Of a DNA stretch of 51,310 nt, positions 1-7,482 are shown one piece after another. The notes beneath the pieces were generated by a model. That model saw only the letters and a list, made by a program, of their open reading frames with translations. It made no database searches and was not told the origin of the DNA. The position numbers were made by a program, and so were the translations under genes. The stretch comes from Clostridia bacterium (GTDB lineage: Bacteria; Bacillota; Clostridia; Oscillospirales; CAG-272), in assembly GCA_017938885.1 (NCBI GenBank), contig JAGBAS010000049.1:1-51310 (forward strand). The letters run 5' to 3'. The stretch's first letter is position 1. The number at the start of each line of letters is the position of its first letter.

Positions 1-170
1 ATACCACAGTCAAAGAAGCGGTCAGGGTAGGCCTTGGCAAAGTAACAGGTCTTGGTGGCTTCGGCCAGGTCGGCATCCAGCACCACGAAGTCGTGGCTTG
101 CGCCCAGCTCTGCGAGGGCCTTACCATAGGCCTCGCGGGTTGCGATCTTATCTCCGATCTTGCATTCCAT
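1..170 (-). CDS. Transketolase C-terminal subunit (partial, runs off window)
   Basis: This is the first ~56 residues of the C-terminal (pyrimidine-binding) half of a split transketolase, which moves two-carbon units between sugar phosphates in the non-oxidative pentose-phosphate pathway. The visible start reads [19 protein letters not shown], followed by a [13 protein letters not shown] stretch typical of this subunit. The start at 170 is supported by AAGGAGG overlapping the TAA stop of the upstream N-terminal subunit; the genes are 13 bases apart and surely co-transcribed. The 3' part lies outside the window. Confidence 0.9.
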   Translation of the reverse strand, partial: MECKIGDKIATREAYGKALAELGASHDFVVLDADLAEATKTCYFAKAYPDRFFDCG

Positions 171-183
171 GTGTCTGTCCTCC

Positions 184-1011
184 TTACATCTGTGCACGGA
201 TCTCGGCGACAGCCTGCTCGTACTGTGCGTCATTCGGAGCGGAGCCGTGCCACTTAACCTGATTCTCCATAAAGGAGACTCCCTTACCCTTGACCGAGTT
301 TGCCACGATGGCGGTGGGCTTACCCTTGGCGGCGCGGGCCTCGGCGAAGGCATTCTCGATCTGACCGAGATCGTGGGCATCGATGGTGATGACGTGGAAG
401 CCAAAGGCGGCCAGCTTTCCCTCGTAGGGAGCGGGGTTGACGATATCAGCCACAGGGCCGTCGATCTGAAGACCGTTGTAGTCGAAGATCACGCAGAGAT
501 TGTCCAGGTCGTGACGGGCGGCGAACATCAGTGCCTCCCAGACCTGACCCTCCTCGGATTCACCGTCACCCACGATGGTATAGGTGCGGTAGTCCTTGCC
601 GTCCACCTTGGCGGCCAGTGCCATACCGACGGCGGCGGAAATGCCCTGTCCCAGAGAGCCCGTGGTCATATCCACACCGGGAATGTGCTTCATATCGGGG
701 TGCCCCTGGAGGATGGAATCCACGCGGCGGAGGGTTTTCAGCTCCTCAAAGGGGAAATAACCCTTACAGGCCAGCGCGGCGTACAGAGCGGGAGCGGCGT
801 GTCCCTTGGAAAGAACGAAGCGGTCACGGTTCTCCCACTTGGGGTTCTCGGGATCCACCTTCATCTCAGCGAAATACAGGTAGGCCAGAATATCGGCAAT
901 AGACATAGAGCCTCCGGGATGGCCGGAGGAGGCGGCGTGGACGCCGTCCAGAATCCCGAGACGGATCATGGCGGCCTCATGCTTGATTTGTGCGAGCTTT
1001 ACGGAATCCAT
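184..1011 (-). CDS. Transketolase N-terminal subunit
   Basis: This is the thiamine-diphosphate-binding half of a split transketolase (275 aa, the usual length for the separate subunit). The SSGHPGGS motif near residue 30 and the [13 protein letters not shown] thiamine/Mg motif around residue 150 are both intact. The start at 1011 is chosen because GGGAGAA lies just upstream and the following residues ([14 protein letters not shown]) match the family; a longer reading upstream lacks family similarity. A consensus sigma-A promoter sits about 60 bases upstream. It pairs with the C-terminal subunit at 1-170 to form the active enzyme in the cytosol. Confidence 0.93.
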   Translation of the reverse strand: MDSVKLAQIKHEAAMIRLGILDGVHAASSGHPGGSMSIADILAYLYFAEMKVDPENPKWENRDRFVLSKGHAAPALYAALACKGYFPFEELKTLRRVDSILQGHPDMKHIPGVDMTTGSLGQGISAAVGMALAAKVDGKDYRTYTIVGDGESEEGQVWEALMFAARHDLDNLCVIFDYNGLQIDGPVADIVNPAPYEGKLAAFGFHVITIDAHDLGQIENAFAEARAAKGKPTAIVANSVKGKGVSFMENQVKWHGSAPNDAQYEQAVAEIRAQM

Positions 1012-1068
1012 GGTAGATTCTCCCTTCTTGCCCTTACGGAAAGAGCGACTGTTACTATACATCATAGT

Positions 1069-1097
1069 ATTATACACGCTTATCCGTTGTTTGTCAA
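1069..1097 (-). promoter_or_regulatory. Sigma-A promoter of the transketolase operon
   Basis: On the minus strand TTGACA (1092-1097) is separated by 17 bases from TATAAT (1069-1074), a perfect consensus. Transcription would start near 1062, leaving a leader of about 50 bases. Confidence 0.8.
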
Positions 1098-1171
1098 GAT
1101 GTTTGCCGAATTTTGAGAAAAATCTGACGGTTCCTCGCAGAACAGTTTAGTCAAAGAGGGAAAATAGGGGG

Positions 1172-1200
1172 TTGCAATATTTTCAAAAATGTGATACAAT
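1172..1200 (+). promoter_or_regulatory. Sigma-A-type promoter before the sigma-like gene
   Basis: TTGCAA (1172-1177), a 17-base spacer and TACAAT (1195-1200) precede the gene starting at 1257. It is divergent from the transketolase promoter in the same intergenic stretch. Confidence 0.6.
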
Positions 1201-1256
1201 AAAGCAAGAAGATCGGGCTCGCGCTTGCTGCCCGTTCATGAATGAAGGAGCTGCCC

Positions 1257-2585
1257 ATGGAACACGATAGAATACTGGAGCTATACCGACGTAAGGATCC
1301 CGGCGCCGTTCAGGCAAGCCTTGATGCATACGGCTACGACTGCCGCCGCATCGCCATGAATATTTTGGCCGGTGAGAAAGAGGCCGAGGCCTGCGTCCGC
1401 GCGGCGGCAGAGGAGCTTTCCGAGGTCTCTTCCTCCATCCTGCCTACCCATCCGGATATACATCTGCAAGCCCTTACCCGTTCCATCGCCTTGGAGGGGT
1501 ATCGATCCAGCCAGACCGCCAAACGGGGATACAATCTGTTCGCCACCGTACTGGACGAGCTGAGTGAATGCCGCCCCGCTGTCCGTACGGGCTTTTCGGG
1601 CGGTTTTGACCCCGAAGGGGAGGCGGCTCTCGCCGGGGATCAGCTCACCCGCTTTCTCCGCAAGCAGGGACGGGAGACTCGTGATCTCTTCCTCTGCCGT
1701 TACTTCTACGCCGAGTCCCTGAGTGAGATCGCCCGCCGATTCCAACTCAATGAGAACCGCGTAAAATCCCGTTTATGCAAGACCCGCAAGCGTCTCTCCC
1801 GTTTTCTGGAGCAGGAGCCTGCGCAGGGCTGGTATCCCGATACCGATACCCTGGCGCGGGGGATCGGCTGTATTGACCCGATCCTGATCCGCGCTGCTCA
1901 CGGGAAAGCCAAAAGCTCCCGCCGCTTGCTTCCCTGGGCTGTGGCGGCCTGTATCGTTGCGGTGCTGGCGGTCTCCTTCCCATATTTGCGAACCGTCATC
2001 AACACAGACCTCGTTCTGCGGGGGCCCGACTGGAACAAGGATAAGAACGAGATCGGGGACGCTGAGACCCCTAATAAGCCCGATCCCGAGCAGATCTCTT
2101 CAATTGGCACCTCGGTCACTCTGGCAGACAGCACCCTGACCCTGACCGCCGTCACCGAAACCACCGCCACTCTGACCCTGGTCAAGACCTCTGATGAGCC
2201 CCTGTACGCCGCCGTCTACGACCGCATGGGGGATGCTCTCGCCTGTACCGATCCCGACTACAAGGTGGACGGAGTCACCATCCGCGCAGGGCGCATCAAG
2301 GTCTACGCGGACGGTGCCGCCTCTCCCGAGACCGTGCTGCCTCACGTGGCGGGCAGTTATACGCTGATGATCGACTTCTCCTCCATCCGCGACGGCAGCT
2401 ACCCCATGGAGGAGTATCTGGGCATCATGGCCTATATCGGCAAGGACGGCGCCCCCGAAGCCGTTTACTTCTCTCTGCTGTTGCCCGAGACTGAGCCTGA
2501 AACCGAAACGTCGGCTGAGCCGGCGGACAGTCATATCTCTCCCGCCGAAACCGCCGCTGACACGTCTCCCGAGACACGCTCCTGA
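1257..2585 (+). CDS. Sigma-70-family-like protein fused to a membrane anchor and extracellular domain
   Basis: The first ~190 residues resemble the clostridial ECF-like sigma-70 family: a helical region-2-like part, a VLDELSECRP linker, then a region-4 helix-turn-helix (LSEIARRFQLNENRVKSRL, about residues 155-185). A single membrane segment follows (about 224-246) and then ~195 residues of extracytoplasmic sequence ending in a Glu/Thr/Ala-rich tail. In related genomes the sigma-like protein and the membrane protein are, to my knowledge, usually separate neighbouring genes; here one frame encodes both. AAGGAG seven bases upstream favours the start at 1257 over an in-frame ATG at 1242. It may be a membrane-tethered sigma or transcription regulator; the target genes are not evident. 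Confidence 0.7.
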   Translation: MEHDRILELYRRKDPGAVQASLDAYGYDCRRIAMNILAGEKEAEACVRAAAEELSEVSSSILPTHPDIHLQALTRSIALEGYRSSQTAKRGYNLFATVLDELSECRPAVRTGFSGGFDPEGEAALAGDQLTRFLRKQGRETRDLFLCRYFYAESLSEIARRFQLNENRVKSRLCKTRKRLSRFLEQEPAQGWYPDTDTLARGIGCIDPILIRAAHGKAKSSRRLLPWAVAACIVAVLAVSFPYLRTVINTDLVLRGPDWNKDKNEIGDAETPNKPDPEQISSIGTSVTLADSTLTLTAVTETTATLTLVKTSDEPLYAAVYDRMGDALACTDPDYKVDGVTIRAGRIKVYADGAASPETVLPHVAGSYTLMIDFSSIRDGSYPMEEYLGIMAYIGKDGAPEAVYFSLLLPETEPETETSAEPADSHISPAETAADTSPETRS

Positions 2586-2593
2586 AGCCTGCG

Positions 2594-2624
2594 CCGCTCT
2601 CCGATACGGGGAGCGGAACTTTTT
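2594..2624 (+). terminator. Rho-independent terminator after the sigma-like gene
   Basis: CCGCTCTCC and GGGGAGCGG form a GC-rich hairpin with a GATAC loop, followed by AACTTTTT, nine bases after the stop codon. Confidence 0.75.
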
Positions 2625-2666
2625 GGTGCCATTTTGCAATTTTTTGTAAATTCTTTATCCTGCCTC

Positions 2667-2695
2667 TTGTTTTTCGATGCGGGATGATGTATAAT
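2667..2695 (+). promoter_or_regulatory. Promoter of ireB-ribF-dacA-like operon
   Basis: TTGTTT (2667-2672), a 17-base spacer and TATAAT (2690-2695) lie ~60 bases before ireB. The -10 is consensus and the -35 moderate. Confidence 0.6.
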
Positions 2696-2756
2696 ATCTA
2701 TGATTGTATATTGAGATCGATGCTGATTTCTTTCATGGAAAAGGAGGACAAGCACC

Positions 2757-3059
2757 ATGACGGAAAATGGAAAATTCCTGTTTTTGGATCATACGGAACC
2801 CACTTCCCCCTCATACGGCGAGGATGCCCACTGCCATTCCTGCGAGAGCTCTCTGAGCACGCTGATCGCCATCATTCGGGACAGCGGTCAGGATCCCGTG
2901 ACACAGCTTTCGGGATATCTCATTACCGAGGACCCTATCTACCTTCCTGAGGGCACCCAGGCTCGTGCCATTGCCCGCCGTATTGGACGGGATCGGCTTT
3001 TGGAGACCCTCATTGAGCTCTATATCCGCTATTGCCCCTCCGAGGCAAAGCCCGATTGA
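2757..3059 (+). CDS. ireB: IreB-family regulatory phosphoprotein (UPF0297)
   Basis: This small cytosolic protein (100 aa) matches the IreB family. The core GQDPVTQLSGYLITEDPIYL, a basic ARAIARRIGRD segment and the LLETLIELYI helix align with the family's NPINQIVGYLLSGDP pattern. In enterococci IreB is phosphorylated on N-terminal threonines by the IreK Ser/Thr kinase and dampens cephalosporin resistance; here the N-terminus also holds threonines (residues 2, 13 and 16). It is about 15 residues longer than typical, with a CHSCESS insertion. GGAGG lies upstream. The stop is six bases from ribF, so the two are co-transcribed, an unusual partnership. Confidence 0.85.
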   Translation: MTENGKFLFLDHTEPTSPSYGEDAHCHSCESSLSTLIAIIRDSGQDPVTQLSGYLITEDPIYLPEGTQARAIARRIGRDRLLETLIELYIRYCPSEAKPD

Positions 3060-3065
3060 TCCGCG

Positions 3066-4082
3066 ATGGCCACCCGTCTGATCTTTGTTGACCTGCGAGG
3101 GGTTGAGCCCCGTCCCATGGAGCCGCCTGTGCGATCGGTCATGTGTCTGGGAAATTTTGACGGTGTCCATCGCGCCCACGCCGTGCTGTTGGCCGAGGGC
3201 AGACAGCTTGCCCGTGAGCTTTCCGCCCGTGAGGGGGAGACCTTGGCCGGAGTCTTCTGCTTCTTCCGCCCTACGGTGGACTTTGTTTTCACCCCCGAGG
3301 GCGTGACTCCCGTTCGCGTGCGGGGTCATTTGACTACCCTGCGGGACAAGCTTCGCATCTTTGCCGCCCGAGGTCTGGACTTCGTCTGCCTCTGCGATTT
3401 TCCCCACGTTCGTGATCTGGAGCCCAGGGAGTTTATCACCCTGCTCAAGGAATCCTGCGGCTGTGTGGGTGTTGTCTGCGGCTTCAACCACTATTTCGGT
3501 AAGCACGCCCAAGGAAACGTATACCATCTGCTGGAGGCCTTTGGAAGCGGGCATATGTTCATACAGCCCGAGATGCAGATGGACGGTATGACCGTCAGCT
3601 CCTCCCGCATTCGGGCCTGCCTCAAGGATGGGGACACCGAAACCGCCGAGCGGCTTCTGGGCCGTCCCTACTCGTTGGAGACCGCCGTAGTACACGGGAA
3701 GGCTCTCGGCCGTACCCTGGGCTTCCCGACTGCTAACCAGTATTTCCCCGCCGAGCGCGCCATTCCGCAATCCGGGGTCTACGTGACCCTCTGCCATACG
3801 CCCTACGGCGTTTTTGCCGGAGTCTCCAACGTGGGCTCCCACCCCACCGTGGACGACTTTGCCCGCGTGAACTGCGAGACCTACGTGATCGGCATGAAGG
3901 GCGATCTGTACGGCAAGCGCATCAAGGTCGAGTTTCTGAAAAAACTCCGCGACGAGCAGAAATTCGACGGATTGGAGTCCTTAGTCGCCGCCATCCGCCG
4001 GGATGCCGAGCAGGCTTCGGCATACGTGGAGAAGCGTCTACGCCGACTTCCTCCCCCCGATCCCGATATCGATCCCTTCTGA
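3066..4082 (+). CDS. ribF: Bifunctional riboflavin kinase / FAD synthetase
   Basis: RibF phosphorylates riboflavin to FMN and adenylates FMN to FAD in the cytosol. The N-terminal nucleotidyltransferase shows the LGNFDGVHRAH motif near residue 30, a GFNHYFG segment and the VSSSRIR motif around residue 178. The C-terminal kinase carries GRTLGFPTAN near residue 220 and SGVYVT. Length (338 aa) is slightly above the usual ~310, with a proline-rich tail. No FMN riboswitch is visible upstream; the gene follows ireB by six bases with only a weak ribosome binding site, so translation may be coupled. Confidence 0.93.
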   Translation: MATRLIFVDLRGVEPRPMEPPVRSVMCLGNFDGVHRAHAVLLAEGRQLARELSAREGETLAGVFCFFRPTVDFVFTPEGVTPVRVRGHLTTLRDKLRIFAARGLDFVCLCDFPHVRDLEPREFITLLKESCGCVGVVCGFNHYFGKHAQGNVYHLLEAFGSGHMFIQPEMQMDGMTVSSSRIRACLKDGDTETAERLLGRPYSLETAVVHGKALGRTLGFPTANQYFPAERAIPQSGVYVTLCHTPYGVFAGVSNVGSHPTVDDFARVNCETYVIGMKGDLYGKRIKVEFLKKLRDEQKFDGLESLVAAIRRDAEQASAYVEKRLRRLPPPDPDIDPF

Positions 4083-4117
4083 TCCCCAATGAAATTTCCC
4101 GAAAGGAGTATGCCGTC

Positions 4118-5509
4118 ATGACCGCTGACACCCGTCCCGCGCGCTCGGGGTCTTGCCGTCCGTGGCGGCGTACCCTTTTCTTCTTTCTCTGCCTGATGCT
4201 GATCCTGTCGGTGCTTTTGGGGATCGGTATCCTCCCCGCCCATGCAACCGAGGCCCCCCCTGTCTCCGCCGACGTGGGTGTGGTGCTGCTCCTCAATTTG
4301 GAGAATAATCTGACCCTCTACGAAAAAGAAGCTGACACCAACGTATACCCCTCCTCCTCTGTCAAGATCATGACGGGGCTTCTGGCCTGCCGTTCACTTT
4401 CCGACCGTCAGGACGAGGTGGTGACGGTTTCCGCCGCCATGGTGGCGGGGGTTTCGGGGCGTAGTATGCACCTGGCAGACGGGGAAAAGCTGACTGTCCG
4501 CGATCTGCTCTACGCCGCAATCTGCGGAGGCTACAACGACGCCGCCTGCGTACTGGCTTGCCTCAGTTCAGGGTCGGTAGCCGCCTTCGTGGAGGACATG
4601 AACGAGGAAGCTCTCCGCCTGGGCACCCTCCACACCCGCTACACCAATCCCACGGGCCTTCACGATCCCGCCATGTGCACCACCGCCAGGGATATTGCCA
4701 TCATCGCCCGAGAGGCCTACGCCAATGATCTGTACATGAAGATCAGCTCGTCACGCACCTACACCGTCCCTGCCACTAACGTATCTGATGAACGCCTCTT
4801 CTCTAACCGCAACGCCCTCATTTCCGACAGTAGTCAGAACTACTACAACGGCTACTGCAAGGGCATGAACGCGGGCATGACCGACGAAGGGGGCTGGTGC
4901 GTGGTAACAGTTTGCGAGCGGGGCGGTGCCTCCAATCTCTGCATCATTCTGCGAGGGCTTGACGTAGCCTCGGGGGAGCTCATCCCCGCCTACGTCCAGA
5001 CGAACCGCCTGCTCTCCTGGGCGAACCGCGCCTACGCCTACCGTACCGTCCTGGCGGCGGGGGAAACTCTGGACACCGTGCGGGTGGGCATGACCGGTGT
5101 CAGCAAATCGAAAGCCGATCTGGTTCCCGCCGAGGATCTGATGATCTATCTTCCCGCCGATCTGGACGTGGAGGGCCAGCTGGAATTCAATACCATTTTG
5201 GACGGCGGCGAGCTGACTGCCCCTATCACGGCAGGACAAGCTGTTGGCACCGTGACTGTCTCCCACGGCGGGCGTATCGTTGGTAAAGCCTCCCTCACCG
5301 TCACCGAGGACTTCAAGCGGAGCGGCTTTCTGGATGCCCTGAGTAGCTTCCGCACCTACCTCACGGGGCGGGCGTTCCTCCTGACCATCCCCATCTTCGC
5401 GGTTCTGCTCCTTCCCTACCTGTACGCCACAGGAAGCTCGGGCGGACGGTACGGTCTCCGCACGGTACGGAGGCGGCGGAGGATCCGTTATACCAAGAGG
5501 CATTTTTAA
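4118..5509 (+). CDS. D,D-carboxypeptidase-like protein (peptidase S11), active-site motifs degenerate
   Basis: A 463-residue exported membrane protein of the DacA/PBP5 class, which trims D-Ala from peptidoglycan stem peptides. A signal/membrane segment (about 22-42), the S11 fold with SSVK (S80-K83), NPTGLHDP and a C-terminal domain, and a final membrane helix near residue 420 before a basic tail are visible. The serine/lysine motif is kept, but the usual SGN reads GYN (138-140) and the usual KTG reads NAG (251-253, within GMNAGMTDEGG). Activity is therefore doubtful; it may be a structural or altered-specificity relative. GAAAGGAG supports the start. It is the last gene of the ireB operon. 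Confidence 0.85.
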   Translation: MTADTRPARSGSCRPWRRTLFFFLCLMLILSVLLGIGILPAHATEAPPVSADVGVVLLLNLENNLTLYEKEADTNVYPSSSVKIMTGLLACRSLSDRQDEVVTVSAAMVAGVSGRSMHLADGEKLTVRDLLYAAICGGYNDAACVLACLSSGSVAAFVEDMNEEALRLGTLHTRYTNPTGLHDPAMCTTARDIAIIAREAYANDLYMKISSSRTYTVPATNVSDERLFSNRNALISDSSQNYYNGYCKGMNAGMTDEGGWCVVTVCERGGASNLCIILRGLDVASGELIPAYVQTNRLLSWANRAYAYRTVLAAGETLDTVRVGMTGVSKSKADLVPAEDLMIYLPADLDVEGQLEFNTILDGGELTAPITAGQAVGTVTVSHGGRIVGKASLTVTEDFKRSGFLDALSSFRTYLTGRAFLLTIPIFAVLLLPYLYATGSSGGRYGLRTVRRRRRIRYTKRHF

Positions 5510-5525
5510 GCTGTTACATAAATTT

Positions 5526-5563
5526 CCGTCCCTTCCGAGATCATCTCGGCGGGACGGTTTTCT
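5526..5563 (+). terminator. Terminator after the DacA-like gene
   Basis: CCGTCCC (5526-5532) pairs with GGGACGG (5551-5557), with an inner CCGAGATCATCTCGG stem, followed by TTTTCTT. Confidence 0.8.
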
Positions 5564-5662
5564 TGATTTATGTGAGTCACTTCGACAGATTTCCGCATAA
5601 ACTGTGGGTGAGCCGACTCGGATTTTTGCGGGTTGGTGTATACAGTATAAGGAGGAATCAGC

Positions 5663-6142
5663 ATGGAAAAAGAGCTTTTCCCGTCTTGCGCGGGAGATCA
5701 GCCCCTCGCTGACCGTATGCCCCGTCGGGAAATGCATCCCCACGGGAGCATCCCCGTTCCGGGTGACCGTCCGCTGGGGGACGTCCCCCTCAGCGACTGC
5801 GGGTGCGAAAGCGGCGGAAATGGCGGCTGTGGGGAGAACGGTCATCATCACAGCCACGACCATCAAGGATGTGGCAAGAATTGCGGAGAGCCCGCAGAAA
5901 AGGGATGCGGCATTGGCATTTGCGTAGGCTACGAGGGCTGTGGTGAGGGTAGCTGGGGGCTTTCCGCCCATCCTCTCGCTATGGTCTATGCTCCCTGTCA
6001 GACCTTCCGCGCCCTGTACGATCCCCACACAGCCCTCAATCGCGGCACTCTGTTCACCGAGCTGGATCTGCCCCTGGGTAATGAGGGCTGCGGCTTTACC
6101 ACGGTAGGCGACTCCTGTCGTATGGAAAGGAGACGGATATGA
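5663..6142 (+). CDS. cotJA: Spore coat-associated protein CotJA with a Cys/Gly/His-rich insertion
   Basis: The C-terminal third matches CotJA (LAMVYAPCQTFRALYDP, then RGTLFTELDLP), part of the CotJ complex in the spore coat. The family is usually about 70-90 residues; this one has 159. The extra N-terminal half includes a stretch (about residues 46-95) with some ten cysteines, glycine runs and HHHSHDH, suggesting metal binding or disulfide cross-linking. AAGGAGG lies eight bases before the ATG. The stop overlaps the cotJB start by four bases. A mother-cell sigma factor (SigE) normally drives this operon; I could not settle a SigE promoter in the 5564-5662 leader. Confidence 0.88.
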   Translation: MEKELFPSCAGDQPLADRMPRREMHPHGSIPVPGDRPLGDVPLSDCGCESGGNGGCGENGHHHSHDHQGCGKNCGEPAEKGCGIGICVGYEGCGEGSWGLSAHPLAMVYAPCQTFRALYDPHTALNRGTLFTELDLPLGNEGCGFTTVGDSCRMERRRI

Positions 6143-6792
6143 TGAATCAGTACTACGGAAATCCTTACCGCTTCAGCGGACGAAGCCAACGGGACACCGA
6201 TCGCGGGGACCGCTATCCCTACCGCCGTCCCATGGGAAGAGGCTCGATGCCCGCTTACCCCTACGGCGGTCAGAGCGCAAATCGCGGCGGGTGCGGCTTG
6301 GGTCAAAATCCGCCCCGTAGCGGGTTGGGATGCGGCTCGGTTCAAAATCAGTCCCGTGGCGGTTGCGGATGCGGCAAAGAGCAGAATCAGCCCGGAAACA
6401 GCTGTGGATGCGGCTCGGAGCAGATCCGTGCCCGCGGCCATGATCGCGTACAGGACCGCGACACCCCCTGTGACGGCCGCAAGGCCATTCCCGTCATGGA
6501 GAGCGGCGGGTGCGGGTGTGACGTCAGCGGTGGGATCTCTCCTGCCCGCAAAAAACTTATGGAGCAGATCCGCGCCGTGGACTTCGCGCTCTACGAGGTG
6601 ATCCTATACCTCGACGTTTATCCCAACTCCTGCGACGCGCTGGAGACCTACCACAAGCTCAAGGCCCAGAAGGAAGCCCTCCACAAGGAGTACGAAACGA
6701 CCTATGGCCCCATTACTGCCTTTGGCAACCAAAGCGGTGCATCCTGGGACTGGATCGATTCTCCCTTCCCCTGGGAATTCGGCGCGAATTAA
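6139..6792 (+). CDS. cotJB: Spore coat protein CotJB with Gly/Cys/Gln repeat extension
   Basis: The C-terminal ~90 residues match CotJB (VDFALYEVILYLDVYPN, ending in WDWIDSPFPWEF). The first ~125 residues are extra: a Tyr/Arg-rich start, then imperfect repeats of a unit like GCGCGKEQNQPG between about residues 50 and 98. The family is normally about 90 residues. The repeats resemble metal-chelating or cross-linkable coat sequences, and the preceding CotJA carries a similar bias, so the two extensions may interact. It starts four bases inside cotJA (ATGA overlap). Confidence 0.88.
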   Translation: MMNQYYGNPYRFSGRSQRDTDRGDRYPYRRPMGRGSMPAYPYGGQSANRGGCGLGQNPPRSGLGCGSVQNQSRGGCGCGKEQNQPGNSCGCGSEQIRARGHDRVQDRDTPCDGRKAIPVMESGGCGCDVSGGISPARKKLMEQIRAVDFALYEVILYLDVYPNSCDALETYHKLKAQKEALHKEYETTYGPITAFGNQSGASWDWIDSPFPWEFGAN

Positions 6793-6804
6793 GGAGGTAC
6801 GAAT

Positions 6805-7413
6805 ATGTGGATCTATGAGAAGAAACTGCAATTCCCCGTAAAGATCAAGAACCCCAACCCCAAGCTGGCTCAGATCATTATTTCTCAGCTGGGTGGACCC
6901 GATGGCGAGCTGGCCGCCTCCATGCGGTATCTGCACCAGCGCTACAGTATGCCCTATAAGCAGGTGGTTGGGATACTGACAGACGTGGGTACCGAAGAGC
7001 TCGCCCATCTTGAAATGATCGCCGCCATCCTGCACCAGCTCACCCGCGACCTTTCCGAGGATGAGATCAAGAATACCCCCTTCGCCACCTACTTCGTGGA
7101 TCACACCACGGGGGTCTACCCCGTAGCCGCCTCCGGCGTGCCCTTCGACATGAAGTACGTGGGCATCAAGGGGGACGTTATCGCTGATCTGCACGAGGAT
7201 CTGGCCGCCGAGCAGAAGGCACGCGTGACCTACGACAACATCCTCCGGCTCTGCGACGACCCCGATGTCCGCGAGCCCATCAAGTTCTTGCGGGAGCGTG
7301 AGATTGTGCATTACCAGCGGTTCTGCGATGCCCTCCGCATCACCCAGGATAATCTGGACGCGAAGAATTTCTATGCATTCAACCCGGCTTTCGTCAAGGG
7401 GGACGGTAAGTAA
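6805..7413 (+). CDS. cotJC: Spore coat protein CotJC, manganese-catalase family
   Basis: CotJC is a ferritin-fold protein of the Mn-catalase family in the spore coat, thought to protect the spore against peroxide. It begins MWIYEKKLQFPVKI as in the family. EELAHLEMI (around residues 69-77) supplies dimetal-site Glu and His ligands, and a second helix near residues 135-145 (DLHEDLAAEQKA) carries more. Length (202 aa) is normal. GGAGG lies just upstream, 12 bases after cotJB. The last two-thirds are conventional; only CotJA and CotJB are extended. Confidence 0.92.
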   Translation: MWIYEKKLQFPVKIKNPNPKLAQIIISQLGGPDGELAASMRYLHQRYSMPYKQVVGILTDVGTEELAHLEMIAAILHQLTRDLSEDEIKNTPFATYFVDHTTGVYPVAASGVPFDMKYVGIKGDVIADLHEDLAAEQKARVTYDNILRLCDDPDVREPIKFLREREIVHYQRFCDALRITQDNLDAKNFYAFNPAFVKGDGK

Positions 7414-7424
7414 ACACAAAGAAG

Positions 7425-7463
7425 AAAAGAGGATGACCCTCCGTATGGGAGTCATCCTCTTTT
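7425..7463. terminator. Bidirectional terminator between cotJC and the SGNH gene
   Basis: AAAAGAGGATGAC and GTCATCCTCTTTT form a long stem with a CCC/GGG extension towards the loop. T-rich ends on both strands allow it to stop both convergent transcripts. Confidence 0.88.
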
Positions 7464-7482
7464 GAGTTATGTGGTTTGCCCC

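Noticed and set aside
3060..3066. FMN riboswitch before ribF
   Set aside because: The upstream gap is six bases, and the leader before ireB is too short and lacks the conserved riboswitch blocks.
5564..5662. SigE promoter for cotJ
   Set aside because: CATAAACT (5596) and TATACAGT (5638) were considered, but neither has a convincing -35 at the right distance.
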